Source: Candidatus Flexicrinis affinis
GTDB taxonomy: Bacteria > Chloroflexota > Anaerolineae > Aggregatilineales > Phototrophicaceae
Direction of reading: 5' to 3'
Assembly: GCA_016716525.1 (NCBI GenBank)
Contig: JADJWE010000001.1
Location: 496,001 to 560,000 of the forward strand
DNA: 64,000 nt
The notes below the pieces were generated by a model that was not told the DNA's origin, did no database searches, and was given only the letters and a program-made list of their open reading frames with translations. Each line of letters opens with the position of its first letter. Position 1 is the stretch's first letter. Below, one piece after another: positions 49,482-57,659 of this stretch. The position numbers and the translations under genes were made by a program.

Positions 49482-51011
49482 ATGTCCCACCCGAAACGCG
49501 TCTACACTTTGCTCGGTGTCCTGATCCTCACGGGCATCCTGTCCGTCACTGCACCTGCGACCACGGCATCCGCGGAGAGCTTTCCGCTGCAGCAGGTTGA
49601 TCGAGACAGCATCGATGCCTATGTTCGATCCAGAATGCAGGCCGCCAACATTCCCGGTCTGGCACTGGGTGTGGTGCGCGGCGACGAGATCGTCTACTTG
49701 CAGGGATACGGTATTGCCGGCGCGGATGGGCGACCGGTGACCGGACAGACTCCGTTCATCCTCGGTTCGACCACGAAGTCGTTCACGGCACTGGCTGTAA
49801 TGCAGCTGGTCGAAGCTGGCCGAATTGACCTCGATACACCCGTTACCGCGTATTTGCCGTGGTTTCGTACGAAGGATGCATCAGCGTCAGCCCAGATCAC
49901 CGTGCGCAATCTCCTGCATCAGGATAGTGGGCTGCCTGAGTTGGAAGGTCGTCAGGGCCTTGGGCGCAACGACCAGAGCGATACGGCGCTGGAGGACGGT
50001 GTACGCGAATTGTCCGGCGTGACGCTCCGCCACCCCGCCGGTCAGCACTACGAATACTCAAACCTGAACTACAACATCCTGGGCCTGATCGTGCAGACCG
50101 TGTCAGGGATGTCGTACGAGGAGTACATCGACTCTGCGATCTTCGCGCCGCTCCAGATGAGCCACAGCGCGGCGTCACCGACACATCCAGTCGCAGCGGG
50201 CCTCGCCACGGGTTATCGCTACTGGCTCTTCTGGCCGGTTGCGTTTGATGCGCCGTATCCACGCCACATGACTCCATCGGGCTTTCTGATGTCGTCGGCA
50301 GAAGACATGGCCCACTATTTGATCGCGCAGCTGAACGGCGGGGTGTACGGCGATGAGCAGGTACTGACTCGGCAAGGAATCGAGACACTCCATACTCCGG
50401 GTGCGCGGATCGGCGCTGAGAGTTCGTACGGCATGGGGTGGGTGGTTGAGGGGCAGCCCGGATCGACCAGACTGTGGCACAACGGGGACGTCAGCAACTT
50501 CCACTCCAATCTGCTGCTGCTGCCTGAACAGCACCTCGGGATCGTCGTGTTGGTTAACATTGGCGGCTTTCTCAACAGCAGCGCCATCAACATTCCGATC
50601 GAAGGCATAGCCGAAATCCTTGTCGGCAGCGGCCTGACCGCACGCACGAATCCGCCGGTGTCGGTCATCTCGCAGACGGTCATGCTGGCAGTGCTACTCG
50701 TCCCTGCACTCTGGGTCGCTGGATCCTACGCCTCGGTACGACGCTGGCAGCGCAATGGCGATCTGCCTCCACGTGGCCCGCGTCGTTTCTGGCAGTTCTA
50801 TCTGCCGCTGACCATCGACGTGCTTCTCGCTGTATTCGCCTGGTTCGTCGTGCCGGCCCAGTTTGACGCGTCGATGGAGACCGTCGCGCTGTTCGCCCCT
50901 GACGCGTTTGCCGTCATCGCGATCGTGACCGTCGTGTCGATTGGCTGGGCAGTGGCGCGCACCGTCCTGACTCTTCATCCGCGGCGTTCGGGAGGTTATG
51001 CATCCGGCTGA
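49482..51011 (+). CDS. Serine beta-lactamase-fold hydrolase with C-terminal membrane domain
   Basis: 509 residues. Signal peptide to ASAES (~31). Class C/DD-peptidase motifs: Ser96-X-X-Lys99 (GSTTKSF), YSN in YEYSNLNY, and HNG in LWHNGDVSN in place of KTG. After ~390 come about three transmembrane helices. Typical of EstB/LACTB-like esterases and peptidases rather than a drug-hydrolysing beta-lactamase. ATG 49482 has GAGG 6 bases upstream; ATG 49467 does not. Preceded by operator copy 2. Confidence 0.88.
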   Translation: MSHPKRVYTLLGVLILTGILSVTAPATTASAESFPLQQVDRDSIDAYVRSRMQAANIPGLALGVVRGDEIVYLQGYGIAGADGRPVTGQTPFILGSTTKSFTALAVMQLVEAGRIDLDTPVTAYLPWFRTKDASASAQITVRNLLHQDSGLPELEGRQGLGRNDQSDTALEDGVRELSGVTLRHPAGQHYEYSNLNYNILGLIVQTVSGMSYEEYIDSAIFAPLQMSHSAASPTHPVAAGLATGYRYWLFWPVAFDAPYPRHMTPSGFLMSSAEDMAHYLIAQLNGGVYGDEQVLTRQGIETLHTPGARIGAESSYGMGWVVEGQPGSTRLWHNGDVSNFHSNLLLLPEQHLGIVVLVNIGGFLNSSAINIPIEGIAEILVGSGLTARTNPPVSVISQTVMLAVLLVPALWVAGSYASVRRWQRNGDLPPRGPRRFWQFYLPLTIDVLLAVFAWFVVPAQFDASMETVALFAPDAFAVIAIVTVVSIGWAVARTVLTLHPRRSGGYASG

Positions 51012-51100
51012 ACAACGAGCGCAACCCTATCGAACGAATTGTGAAGTCAGTCCGGAGTAGCTCAGCACATGTTGAGCAGCATAGAAGGTGGGCGAGTGCC

Positions 51101-51319
51101 ATGTTCGTGAAGATCAGAATCAGAGGTCGCTTGAGGCAGGAGTGGTCGGATTGGCTCGAAGGGCTGGACGTCTCGCCTCAGGCCAACGGTGAAACGGTCT
51201 TGAAAGGATCCCTCACCGATCAGACGGCGCTGCTCGGACTGCTGAACCGCATTCACGGCCTCAATCTTCAGCTCATCGCCTTGACGATCTCGGAGCACGC
51301 GCCAGCGAACCACCGATGA
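51101..51319 (+). CDS. Small conserved protein before the oxidoreductase
   Basis: 72 residues: a one-domain alpha-beta protein with WSDWLEGLDVSPQANGETVLKGSLTDQTALLGLLNRIHGLNL. Proteins of this shape are frequent beside alcohol-dehydrogenase-like genes in Chloroflexota (from memory). GGTGGG lies 10 bases before the ATG. 68 bases before the oxidoreductase start; likely the same transcript. Function unknown. Confidence 0.65.
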   Translation: MFVKIRIRGRLRQEWSDWLEGLDVSPQANGETVLKGSLTDQTALLGLLNRIHGLNLQLIALTISEHAPANHR

Positions 51320-51387
51320 TCAATCACCACCCGTTAACCAGCAAACATAACCCAATTCAGGACAATGCTCACGAGGAGGAGCAAACA

Positions 51388-52386
51388 ATGAACAACACAA
51401 TGAAAGCCATGGTCTACAACCGCTACGGATCTCCGTCGAATGTCCTTCATCTTACGGAGGTCGCAAAGCCAACCCCGGTAGACAACGAAGTCCTGATCAA
51501 GGTCTACGCGACATCGGTCAATTCCGCTCAACTGCATCTCATCAGAGCCGATCCGTTCCTGGTCCGCATGAGCACCGGGATGCTCAAGCCAACCAAGACC
51601 ATCCCCGGTGCCGACGTTGCCGGGCGGGTTGAGGCAGTCGGCAAGGATGTCAAGCGATTCAAGCCGGGCGATGAGGTCTTTGGCGACTTATCGAGCTGCG
51701 GCTGGGGAGCGTATGCCGAATACGTGTGTGCGGACGAAGGCGCGCTGATGCTGAAGCCTGCCAACATGACCTTCGCGCAGGCCGCTGCGGTGCCTCTGGC
51801 GGCTGTTACGGCGCTGCAAGGCCTGCGCAAGGGTCAGATCAAGGCGGGTCAGAAGGTCCTTGTCGTTGGCGCATCTGGCGGGGTGGGGTCGTATGCCGTG
51901 CAGATCGCCAAGGCTCTGGGCGCAGAGGTCACGGGCGTTGCCAGCACGAAGAAGCTGGACATGCTTCGCACGCTAGGCGCGGACCATGTCGTCGACTACT
52001 CGCAGGAGGATGTTACCCGCAGTGGCCAGCAGTTCGATCTGATTTTCGATGCCGCGGCTTTTCGTCCCTTCTCGGCGTATCAGCGTATCCTGAGCCCCAT
52101 GGGGATCTACGTCTTCGCCGGGGGATCTACGTCCGGCATGTTCCGTACGATGCTGTTTGGGTCGATGCGCTCGAAGAGTGACGGTCAGCAGTTCGTGACC
52201 TTGAGGGCCGGCCCCAACCTGACCGATCTGGAGTTCGTGAAGGATCTCCTTGAAGCGGGCAAGGTCATCCCGTTCATTGATCGGTGTGTCCCGTTGAGCG
52301 AAGCAGCAGCGGCGTTGACCTATGTCGAAGATCGTCAGGTGCGGGGCAAGGTCGTCATCTCCATTGCGCAGGATCGGGACAATTAG
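51388..52386 (+). CDS. NAD(P)H quinone-oxidoreductase-like MDR enzyme
   Basis: 332 residues of the zinc-independent medium-chain dehydrogenase family: VNSAQLHLIRADPF, GADVAGRVEAVGKDVKRFKPGDEVFG and the NAD(P) Rossmann loop VVGASGGVGSYAVQIAKALGAEV. The catalytic-zinc Cys and His are missing, as in quinone oxidoreductases. GAGGAGGAG precedes ATG 51388. Followed by a strong terminator. Confidence 0.9.
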   Translation: MNNTMKAMVYNRYGSPSNVLHLTEVAKPTPVDNEVLIKVYATSVNSAQLHLIRADPFLVRMSTGMLKPTKTIPGADVAGRVEAVGKDVKRFKPGDEVFGDLSSCGWGAYAEYVCADEGALMLKPANMTFAQAAAVPLAAVTALQGLRKGQIKAGQKVLVVGASGGVGSYAVQIAKALGAEVTGVASTKKLDMLRTLGADHVVDYSQEDVTRSGQQFDLIFDAAAFRPFSAYQRILSPMGIYVFAGGSTSGMFRTMLFGSMRSKSDGQQFVTLRAGPNLTDLEFVKDLLEAGKVIPFIDRCVPLSEAAAALTYVEDRQVRGKVVISIAQDRDN

Positions 52387-52423
52387 CCCGGTTACAGGCA
52401 AGTCGTCGGAGAGAGGGTTACAG

Positions 52424-52452
52424 GCAAGGTGTTTCGCGAAGAGACACCTTGC
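52424..52452 (+). terminator. Intrinsic terminator after the oxidoreductase gene
   Basis: A 9-bp stem (GCAAGGTGT / ACACCTTGC), extendable to 12 bp with one wobble, loop GCGAA, followed by TTGATTCT. Confidence 0.7.
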
Positions 52453-52605
52453 TTGATTCTGATCGACAGCCAAAGTACAGAAACGGCGACTGTTTCAGTG
52501 TGCGCTCTGTTTCATAAGGCGTCGATGCGCATACGTGCCATCGCTCACTGTGCGCTGCCACACTAAAGACTTTGTGTTGCCTTGGTGCAGGTCTATACTT
52601 GATGT

Positions 52606-52866
52606 ATCTCCGTCCCAATTATCGCCACCAAGCTCTATCTCCATCCGGCAGGGCGCAATCTCGTTCCCCGTGTGCGCCTCATCGAACGGCTCGATGCGGG
52701 CCTCCAGCGCAAACTGACGCTGATCTCCGCCCCGGCCGGGTTCGGCAAGACCACTTTACTGAGCGAGTGGCTCGCTCACATCGGAGTTTTCGCCGCTTGC
52801 CTTTTACTCGATGAAGGCGACAACGACCCTGCACGCTGGCTGCGTTACCTTATCGCCGCTCTGCAG
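52606..52866 (+). pseudogene. LAL regulator N-terminal fragment
   Basis: About 87 codons match the start of a MalT-like ATPase regulator: VPIIATKLYLHPAGRNLVPR, LTLISAPAGFGKTTLLSEWLA (Walker A), LDEGDNDPARWLRYLIAALQ. The expected ATG is ATC (ISVP for MSVP) and a TGA lies two codons upstream, so the start is lost. After ...LIAALQ the sequence switches to an RHS fragment in the opposite strand. Remnant of a paralogue of the 44773 regulator. Confidence 0.8.
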
Positions 52867-53101
52867 CGTCCCGTCGAACACCCCGCGCACGCTCCCCAGC
52901 CCGTCGTGCAGCATCCAGTCCCACGAGGCGTCCGGGTTGCGCTGGGCGAACATCCCCAGCGGACCGTGCATGTAGTGGGTGACGTCCGACCCTGCCTTCG
53001 CCCCGATCACCGCCGGCAGCCCGCGCTGCACGTCCAGCACGTGGCGCGTTGTCGATCCGCTGGCCGTATGCGCGATGCGCCGAACATCGAGCGCATGTCA
53101 T
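52850..53101 (-). pseudogene. RHS core fragment (relic D)
   Basis: The minus strand reads RIAHTASGSTTRHVLDVQRGL then HYMHGPLGMFAQRN and LHDGLGSVRGVFDG. This is the classic RHS/YD-repeat core (GSTT-x-YVLDV; YLHG; DGLGSVR). It begins after an in-frame stop and runs into the LAL fragment; no start, no C-terminal toxin. Clearly a relic. Confidence 0.8.
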
Positions 53102-53107
53102 GTCCGT

Positions 53108-53704
53108 TCACGGCTTTGCGGGAGTCAACGCGCCCTCACGCTCGTAATTGACGATCAGGACTCCGCGTGGCGATACACTGCTCTCCGTGACCTCAAACGC
53201 CGCCGGAACGGTGCCGTCGGCAAATAGTCGCTTGCCGCTGCCTAACGTCAGCGGATAGATCTTGAGCCAGAACGCGTCGACCAGGTTATGCTTGATGAGG
53301 GTCTGAAGCAGGTTTCCGCTCCCGTAAACGTGAAGATTCGGCCCGGATTGATCCTTCAGCCTCGCCACGTGTTGTGCAATGTCGCCGCTGAGGAACACGG
53401 ACGGTTGCCACGTATGAGAGAACATGGTGTTCGAGGCAACGTACTTGGTCGCTGTGTTGACCCCAGGCCATAGGTTCGAATGTTTCGGCCAGTAGGGCGC
53501 CCAGATGTCAAACGTCTTGCGCCCAATTAGGAGATCGAACGGCATGTTCATCTCCCGGCGTATGACCGCTCCCAGCATGTCGTCGGCATAGGGGCCGACC
53601 CACCCGCCATACGCGAAGCCACCGCTGGTGTCCTCCTCCGCTGCGCCCATCGACTGCATAACACCATCCAGGGAGACATGGGAGATTGCGATAACGCTTC
53701 TCAT
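53108..53704 (-). CDS. Dihydrofolate-reductase-family (RibD C-terminal) protein
   Basis: 198 residues. Start SVIAISHVSLDGVMQ, LLIGRKTFDIWAPYWP and the nucleotide-binding LHVYGSGNLLQTLIKHNLVDAFWLKIYPLTLGSGKRLF are typical of DHFR/RibD-C-like proteins found with regulators and resistance genes. Reductase activity on a pterin or pyrimidine is possible. ATG 53704 has GGAG upstream. It lies between RHS relics D and C. Confidence 0.85.
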   Translation of the reverse strand: MRSVIAISHVSLDGVMQSMGAAEEDTSGGFAYGGWVGPYADDMLGAVIRREMNMPFDLLIGRKTFDIWAPYWPKHSNLWPGVNTATKYVASNTMFSHTWQPSVFLSGDIAQHVARLKDQSGPNLHVYGSGNLLQTLIKHNLVDAFWLKIYPLTLGSGKRLFADGTVPAAFEVTESSVSPRGVLIVNYEREGALTPAKP

Positions 53705-53771
53705 GACCGGGCTCCTTCGACAGCCGTTAAACCGGCGTCCAGCATAGCACGTGCGTTCGATGACTGGGAAG

Positions 53772-53853
53772 GTCTCGGCTTCGACGCCAGACACCGCGCG
53801 CGCAGATACACCAGCCTGTTGCCACCGGTCAGCTCACCGGTGAAGTCGCAGTA
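53772..53853 (-). pseudogene. RHS fragment (relic C)
   Basis: The minus strand reads YCDFTGELTGGNRLVYLRARCLAS, matching the RHS core 'YGFTGE-x-TD-x-NGLVYLRARYY-x-P'. 27 of 29 bases at 53820-53848 equal 43807-43835. An in-frame stop (TAA) lies just upstream. Confidence 0.7.
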
Positions 53854-53859
53854 TAGCTT

Positions 53860-54045
53860 TTATTCCCAATCGACGACGTGCAGCACTTCATCGGTCCAGT
53901 ACATCAGGCGTGTTCCGTCTCTACTGACTATGGCACGACCGAAACACGTGGGCATCTCGAGTTGTCCGACAGGCGTTGACGCGGGACAGTAGGCGTTGTG
54001 TGCGCCATTCGCGTACTTGCAGGATATCACTGAGCGATGGGGCAC
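53860..54045 (-). pseudogene. Possible beta-propeller C-terminal fragment
   Basis: 61 codons ending SRDGTRLMYWTDEVLHVVDWE, which resembles a TolB/WD-type repeat end (S-x-DG-x-x-L-x-Y). Too short to be a propeller and without a ribosome site. It is adjacent to relic C and probably part of the same decayed material. Confidence 0.3.
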
Positions 54046-54072
54046 CAGCGATCAGCAAGGGCAGAAAAGCAA

Positions 54073-54097
54073 AGACCGCCAGCAATTCTAGCGGTCT
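54073..54097 (-). terminator. Terminator of the tRNA-Ser transcript
   Basis: On the minus strand a 10-bp stem with one G-U pair (AGACCGCTAG / CTGGCGGTCT), loop AATTG, and tail TTTGCTTTT, 37 bases after the tRNA-Ser(GCU) end. Confidence 0.85.
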
Positions 54098-54133
54098 CGG
54101 CTCAGGAAGCCGTTCGGATAACTTCCTTTCGTG

Positions 54134-54223
54134 CGGGAGGGACAGGATTCGAACCTGCGAACCGGGTATAAGCCGGTTAACCGCTTAGCAGGCGGCCCCA
54201 TTCGACCACTCTGGCACCCCCCC
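54134..54223 (-). tRNA. tRNA-Ser (anticodon GCU)
   Basis: A 90-base class II tRNA. Acceptor stem GGGGGGG/CCCTCCC (one G-U), D-arm GCCAGAGTGGTCGAATGG, anticodon loop CTGCTAA, long variable arm, and T-arm GCAGG-TTCGAAT-CCTGT. Discriminator G; CCA not encoded. Confidence 0.95.
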
Positions 54224-54253
54224 AAGATTTGGGACTTGCGGTCTGGCTAAAGG

Positions 54254-54341
54254 CGGAGGGAGTGGGATTCGAACCCACGGTAGCGCGGTGCGCTACGTTG
54301 GTTTTCAAGACCAATGCCTTAAACCACTCGGCCATCCCTCC
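54254..54341 (-). tRNA. tRNA-Ser (anticodon UGA)
   Basis: An 88-base class II tRNA. Acceptor GGAGGGA/TCCCTCC, D-arm GGCCGAGTGGTTTAAGGC, anticodon loop CTTGAAA, long variable arm, T-loop TTCGAAT. Discriminator G; CCA not encoded. First in a two-tRNA transcript. Confidence 0.96.
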
Positions 54342-54368
54342 ATCCAGGCAGATCGGCCAAGCGTGAGC

Positions 54369-54397
54369 AGTTTAGCACAGCCTCACAGGCGGGTCAA
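54369..54397 (-). promoter_or_regulatory. Sigma-70-type promoter of the tRNA-Ser pair
   Basis: Reading the minus strand: TTGACC (54397-54392), 17-base spacer, TAAACT (54374-54369) with an extended TGC. The start point falls about 20 bases before the tRNA 5' end. Confidence 0.75.
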
Positions 54398-54471
54398 TGG
54401 GGCCTCGCGTGGCGTCCGCGTGATGGGGGTACAATAGAGGCGCTCGTGCCGCGCTTGATCCGGATGCTATC

Positions 54472-55482
54472 GTGGACGCTCTGCTGCTAATCGCCATTCT
54501 CCTGTATCTCATGTTCGTCATTTACGCCGCCAATCAGGTGCAGGCCGGCGTGTGGGAACCCAACATCATCCGCCTCTGTTTGATGTCGTTGGTTGGCCTG
54601 TTGTTCATCCTGGCGCCGTGCAGTCTTCAGGCGTTGATCCTCAGCAGCGATCCGGCTCTTGCCGGGCAGTTCACGCCGGTCAGCCTTCCCCATGCGCTGT
54701 TCGTCGCGGTATTCGCGGGTGGCGCTGCCTTGTTCTCGTATCAGCTCGTCCAGCGCCCAGAGCTGCGCGTGTTCGTTTCACGGTACGTCAAGCAGTTCAA
54801 CCCCGACTCACCGGTACACTTGACGGCGATCGTCATGTGCCTGCTGGCACTGTCGGCCGTCGCGTTCGAGTTCATGCTCGCCGGTGGAGTCTCCGGCATT
54901 GCCGACTCCTACGCGCAGTCGGAAATCTCGCTGTGGTCGAGTGTTCTGGAGACGGCCTTGTTGACGGCAGCAGCGTTTCTCGGGGTAGGTTTCGCCATAC
55001 GACGTGGCGGGTTGCCGTCGCTGGAACGGCTTGGGCTGCGCATCCCGACGCAGAACGACGCGATTGCCGGCGTGGCGTTAGGCATCGCGCTGTACGGTGT
55101 CTCGGCCATTTTCAGCGCGGTGTGGATCACCTTAAGCGACCCGCAGACGTTCGCGGAGCAAACGCGGGCGACGCAGGAAATCAACAGCCAGCTTGCGTCA
55201 CTGCCGGTCGCAATTCTGGTCGGCGGCGGTGCAGCCATTGGCGAGGAGATCTTCATCCGCGGTGCCCTTCAGCCCATCTTCGGCCTCTGGCTGACGAGTG
55301 CATTCTTCGCCTTGCTGCACAGCCAATACCTGCTGACTCCCACGCTTGCGCTGGTGTTTGTGCTCGGGTTATCGTTCGGCAGGTTGCGTCAACTTCAAAG
55401 CACGACCGCGGCGGTCATTGCGCACTTCGTCTATAACGTGATCCCATTTGTGCTGTTCGCGTTTCAAGGGGGAATGAGTTGA
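54472..55482 (+). CDS. CPBP-family intramembrane protease
   Basis: 336 residues with about eight membrane helices. The Abi/CAAX-type motif GEEIFIRGALQP (EExxxR), FFALLHSQY (second His motif) and AVIAHFVYNVIP (third) are all present, so it is likely active as a glutamic-type membrane protease. GTG start at 54472; -10-like TACAAT lies at 54430. Stop overlaps the TTG start of the next gene. Confidence 0.85.
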   Translation: MDALLLIAILLYLMFVIYAANQVQAGVWEPNIIRLCLMSLVGLLFILAPCSLQALILSSDPALAGQFTPVSLPHALFVAVFAGGAALFSYQLVQRPELRVFVSRYVKQFNPDSPVHLTAIVMCLLALSAVAFEFMLAGGVSGIADSYAQSEISLWSSVLETALLTAAAFLGVGFAIRRGGLPSLERLGLRIPTQNDAIAGVALGIALYGVSAIFSAVWITLSDPQTFAEQTRATQEINSQLASLPVAILVGGGAAIGEEIFIRGALQPIFGLWLTSAFFALLHSQYLLTPTLALVFVLGLSFGRLRQLQSTTAAVIAHFVYNVIPFVLFAFQGGMS

Positions 55483-57140
55483 TCCGTACGTTCATCGTCG
55501 CGGCGGCGCTGTGGGTGGTCGCTGGCAGTGTCGCCGCACAGCCGGGGTCGCCGCTGGACCTGCCGACGGCTGTTCCGATCACGTTGACCCCGACAGAGAC
55601 AGCGTCGCCCCCCAGCACCGCCACCCTAACCGCAACGTCTACGCCAACCGATACGCCTACGCCCACCGCGACGCGCACACCGACCGCAACCGTCTTTCGG
55701 ACGCCCACCATCCATCCTTCGATCACGCTCGAGCCTGTGATGCCCGAGGTGCGCGCCGAAGTGCTGTTCCCGCTTGGCGTGGCCTTCGACGTGCGCTTCC
55801 GCGCGCCCGCCGCCGGCATGGACTGGGTGATCTACACGTGGGAGCAGGGCAGCGCGCGCGACCGGGCAACCGTCGACCTCGACAACATTGTCATCGGAGA
55901 CGATGGTTGGGTGCGTATGACGGTGCTGTGGGAAATCCCCGCCGATCCGCCCGAGCCGTTCGTGCCGCTGACGTTCACATGGGCGTTTCAGCCGACGGCG
56001 CAGGCGCTTGAGACGGTCGCGATCGAAGTCGTCCTGACCGACCAACGCTTCGAGTGGGACGTGCTCCAACTCCCTGACGACGGAATTGCGATCGCCGTAC
56101 CAGAGGGCGCGGTAACGACGGCCGCGATTGCCGCGCAGCTTGACCGTATCCGGGAGCTAATTGGGCCGACGAGTCGAGAAATCCCCGCGATGAAGCTGGC
56201 CCTTTTCGACTCGGCACGCGGGTCCAATGCCTGTACCGAGAATCCTGATGTCCAGAGCATCGTGTTGGCCGAGCGCCTCCCTTGCCGGATTACCGACGCG
56301 GACCGGATCTACGATCGGACGCGCTGGGTTCGACTCACGGCGCCGCGCCTCAGCGGAACGGTTGCGCAGGACGTGATCTCGGAATTTGTCATGCAGCGGG
56401 TGTTTGCTGAAGCGTTCGAGGCAGACACGACACCGCAATGGTTCAAAGTGGGGGCCGCGCAGTACTTCTCATCGGTCGGCAAGGCGCAGGCGCTGATCTC
56501 CGTGCGTGATGCCTTCCGCACCAACCGTCTGCTGCCATCGCTGGACGCTGCGCCTACCGACCCCGTTCGCGAATCGTTGTGGCGCGACCAGAGCTTCGGA
56601 TGGGTCGTGTATATGACCGACCAGATCGGTCGCGACGGACTGCTGGCCGTCTTTGACGCGATGACCGATGGCGCCACGCTTGATGAGGCGTGGGCGGCAG
56701 TTTCAGGCGGGCAGACGACCGCCGCAATTGGGGCGGGGTGGCGAGCATGGATTTTCACGCCGCAGGCGGACATCGCCTACAGTGCGCCGCCGTTCGGCCC
56801 GCCGACGCCCACCGTGCGGCCTTCGCGAACCTTTACGCATACGCCGACACCGACCGAGACGTTCACGCCGTCACGCACGCCGACCGACACGCTGACGCCC
56901 ACCGTCACCTTGACGTATACGTCAACAACGGCCAGCGGCTTCGCGCCGCCGACCCGCGCGCCGTCGCTGACACCATCCGATACCCCGACAGCCACCGCGA
57001 CCCCGCGCCCTGCCGAGGTCTTCGAAGTCCCGTCGGAAGCCGAGCAGACGATGCCGACGGCAGCGATCGTCGTGGGCGGGCTTATTGCGGCTGCCGTCGT
57101 GCTGATCATCGCGATAACGTTGATTCTGCGCAGACGCTGA
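55479..57140 (+). CDS. Membrane-anchored extracellular protein with Thr/Pro-rich linkers
   Basis: 553 residues, TTG start overlapping the CPBP stop (TTGA), GGGGGA upstream. Signal peptide to AAQ (~21). Thr/Pro-rich linker (~30-75), a beta domain (~80-185), a peptidase-MA-like helical region (~200-430; WFKVGAAQYFSSVGKAQAL...GRDGLLAVFDAM) without a clear HExxH, a second Thr/Pro linker (~440-515) and a C-terminal helix plus RRR stop-transfer. Probably surface anchored; the zinc site appears lost. Confidence 0.75.
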   Translation: MIRTFIVAAALWVVAGSVAAQPGSPLDLPTAVPITLTPTETASPPSTATLTATSTPTDTPTPTATRTPTATVFRTPTIHPSITLEPVMPEVRAEVLFPLGVAFDVRFRAPAAGMDWVIYTWEQGSARDRATVDLDNIVIGDDGWVRMTVLWEIPADPPEPFVPLTFTWAFQPTAQALETVAIEVVLTDQRFEWDVLQLPDDGIAIAVPEGAVTTAAIAAQLDRIRELIGPTSREIPAMKLALFDSARGSNACTENPDVQSIVLAERLPCRITDADRIYDRTRWVRLTAPRLSGTVAQDVISEFVMQRVFAEAFEADTTPQWFKVGAAQYFSSVGKAQALISVRDAFRTNRLLPSLDAAPTDPVRESLWRDQSFGWVVYMTDQIGRDGLLAVFDAMTDGATLDEAWAAVSGGQTTAAIGAGWRAWIFTPQADIAYSAPPFGPPTPTVRPSRTFTHTPTPTETFTPSRTPTDTLTPTVTLTYTSTTASGFAPPTRAPSLTPSDTPTATATPRPAEVFEVPSEAEQTMPTAAIVVGGLIAAAVVLIIAITLILRRR

Positions 57141-57194
57141 ACGACGTACACTAGCGGTTATCGGACAACACGCAGATACACGGGGAAACATCAC

Positions 57195-57581
57195 ATGCCG
57201 GTAGACATCGGTTGGAGGGCAGGCAAGCGCCTGCTTGGCGTTCGCTACTACGGAAAGGTCGTCGCTGACGACGTGCGCGCGCAAACCGAACAGATGGGGG
57301 TGTTCGTCAAAGAAGGAGTCGCGCCGATTCACATGGTTATCGACGCGTCAGGCATCAGCGGTGTGGGGATCGGGTTGGGCGACCTGCGTTCGCTTTCAAC
57401 GCCCAACTTCCCGGAAATCGGCTGGATGGCGATCATCGCGCCCAACGCCATGTATCGCTTCTTCATCTCGATCGGCGTGCAGTTCTCGCGCGGGCAGTAC
57501 AAGTTCGTCAACTCGCTCGACGAGGCCGAGCAGTTCCTGATTGAGCAGGACGCGACGCTCGAGGCCGTCCTCGAGGCATAG
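57195..57581 (+). CDS. STAS/SpoIIAA-like protein of unknown function
   Basis: 128 residues, one alpha-beta domain: LLGVRYYGKVVADDVRAQTEQMGVFVKEG...HMVIDASGISG...EIGWMAIIAPNAMYRFFISIG...FVNSLDEAEQFL. Layout is like SpoIIAA-like (STAS) or DUF proteins common in Chloroflexota. No membrane segment. 54 bases after the linker protein. Function unknown. Confidence 0.65.
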   Translation: MPVDIGWRAGKRLLGVRYYGKVVADDVRAQTEQMGVFVKEGVAPIHMVIDASGISGVGIGLGDLRSLSTPNFPEIGWMAIIAPNAMYRFFISIGVQFSRGQYKFVNSLDEAEQFLIEQDATLEAVLEA

Positions 57582-57659
57582 CTCGCAGGGCAGCGGAACA
57601 CGACCCTAGCCGCCGCGCGGTTATCCGCTACGATTCATGCGCCAGACGAACCGAGGCGT

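Noticed and set aside
49482..51011. A true drug-hydrolysing class C beta-lactamase
   Set aside because: HNG replaces KTG and there is a membrane domain after the catalytic part, as in esterase/peptidase-type relatives.
54472..55436. Alternative frame overlapping the CPBP gene (starting near 54552)
   Set aside because: Arg/His-rich composition and no domain; the CPBP frame has membrane helices and all three motifs.
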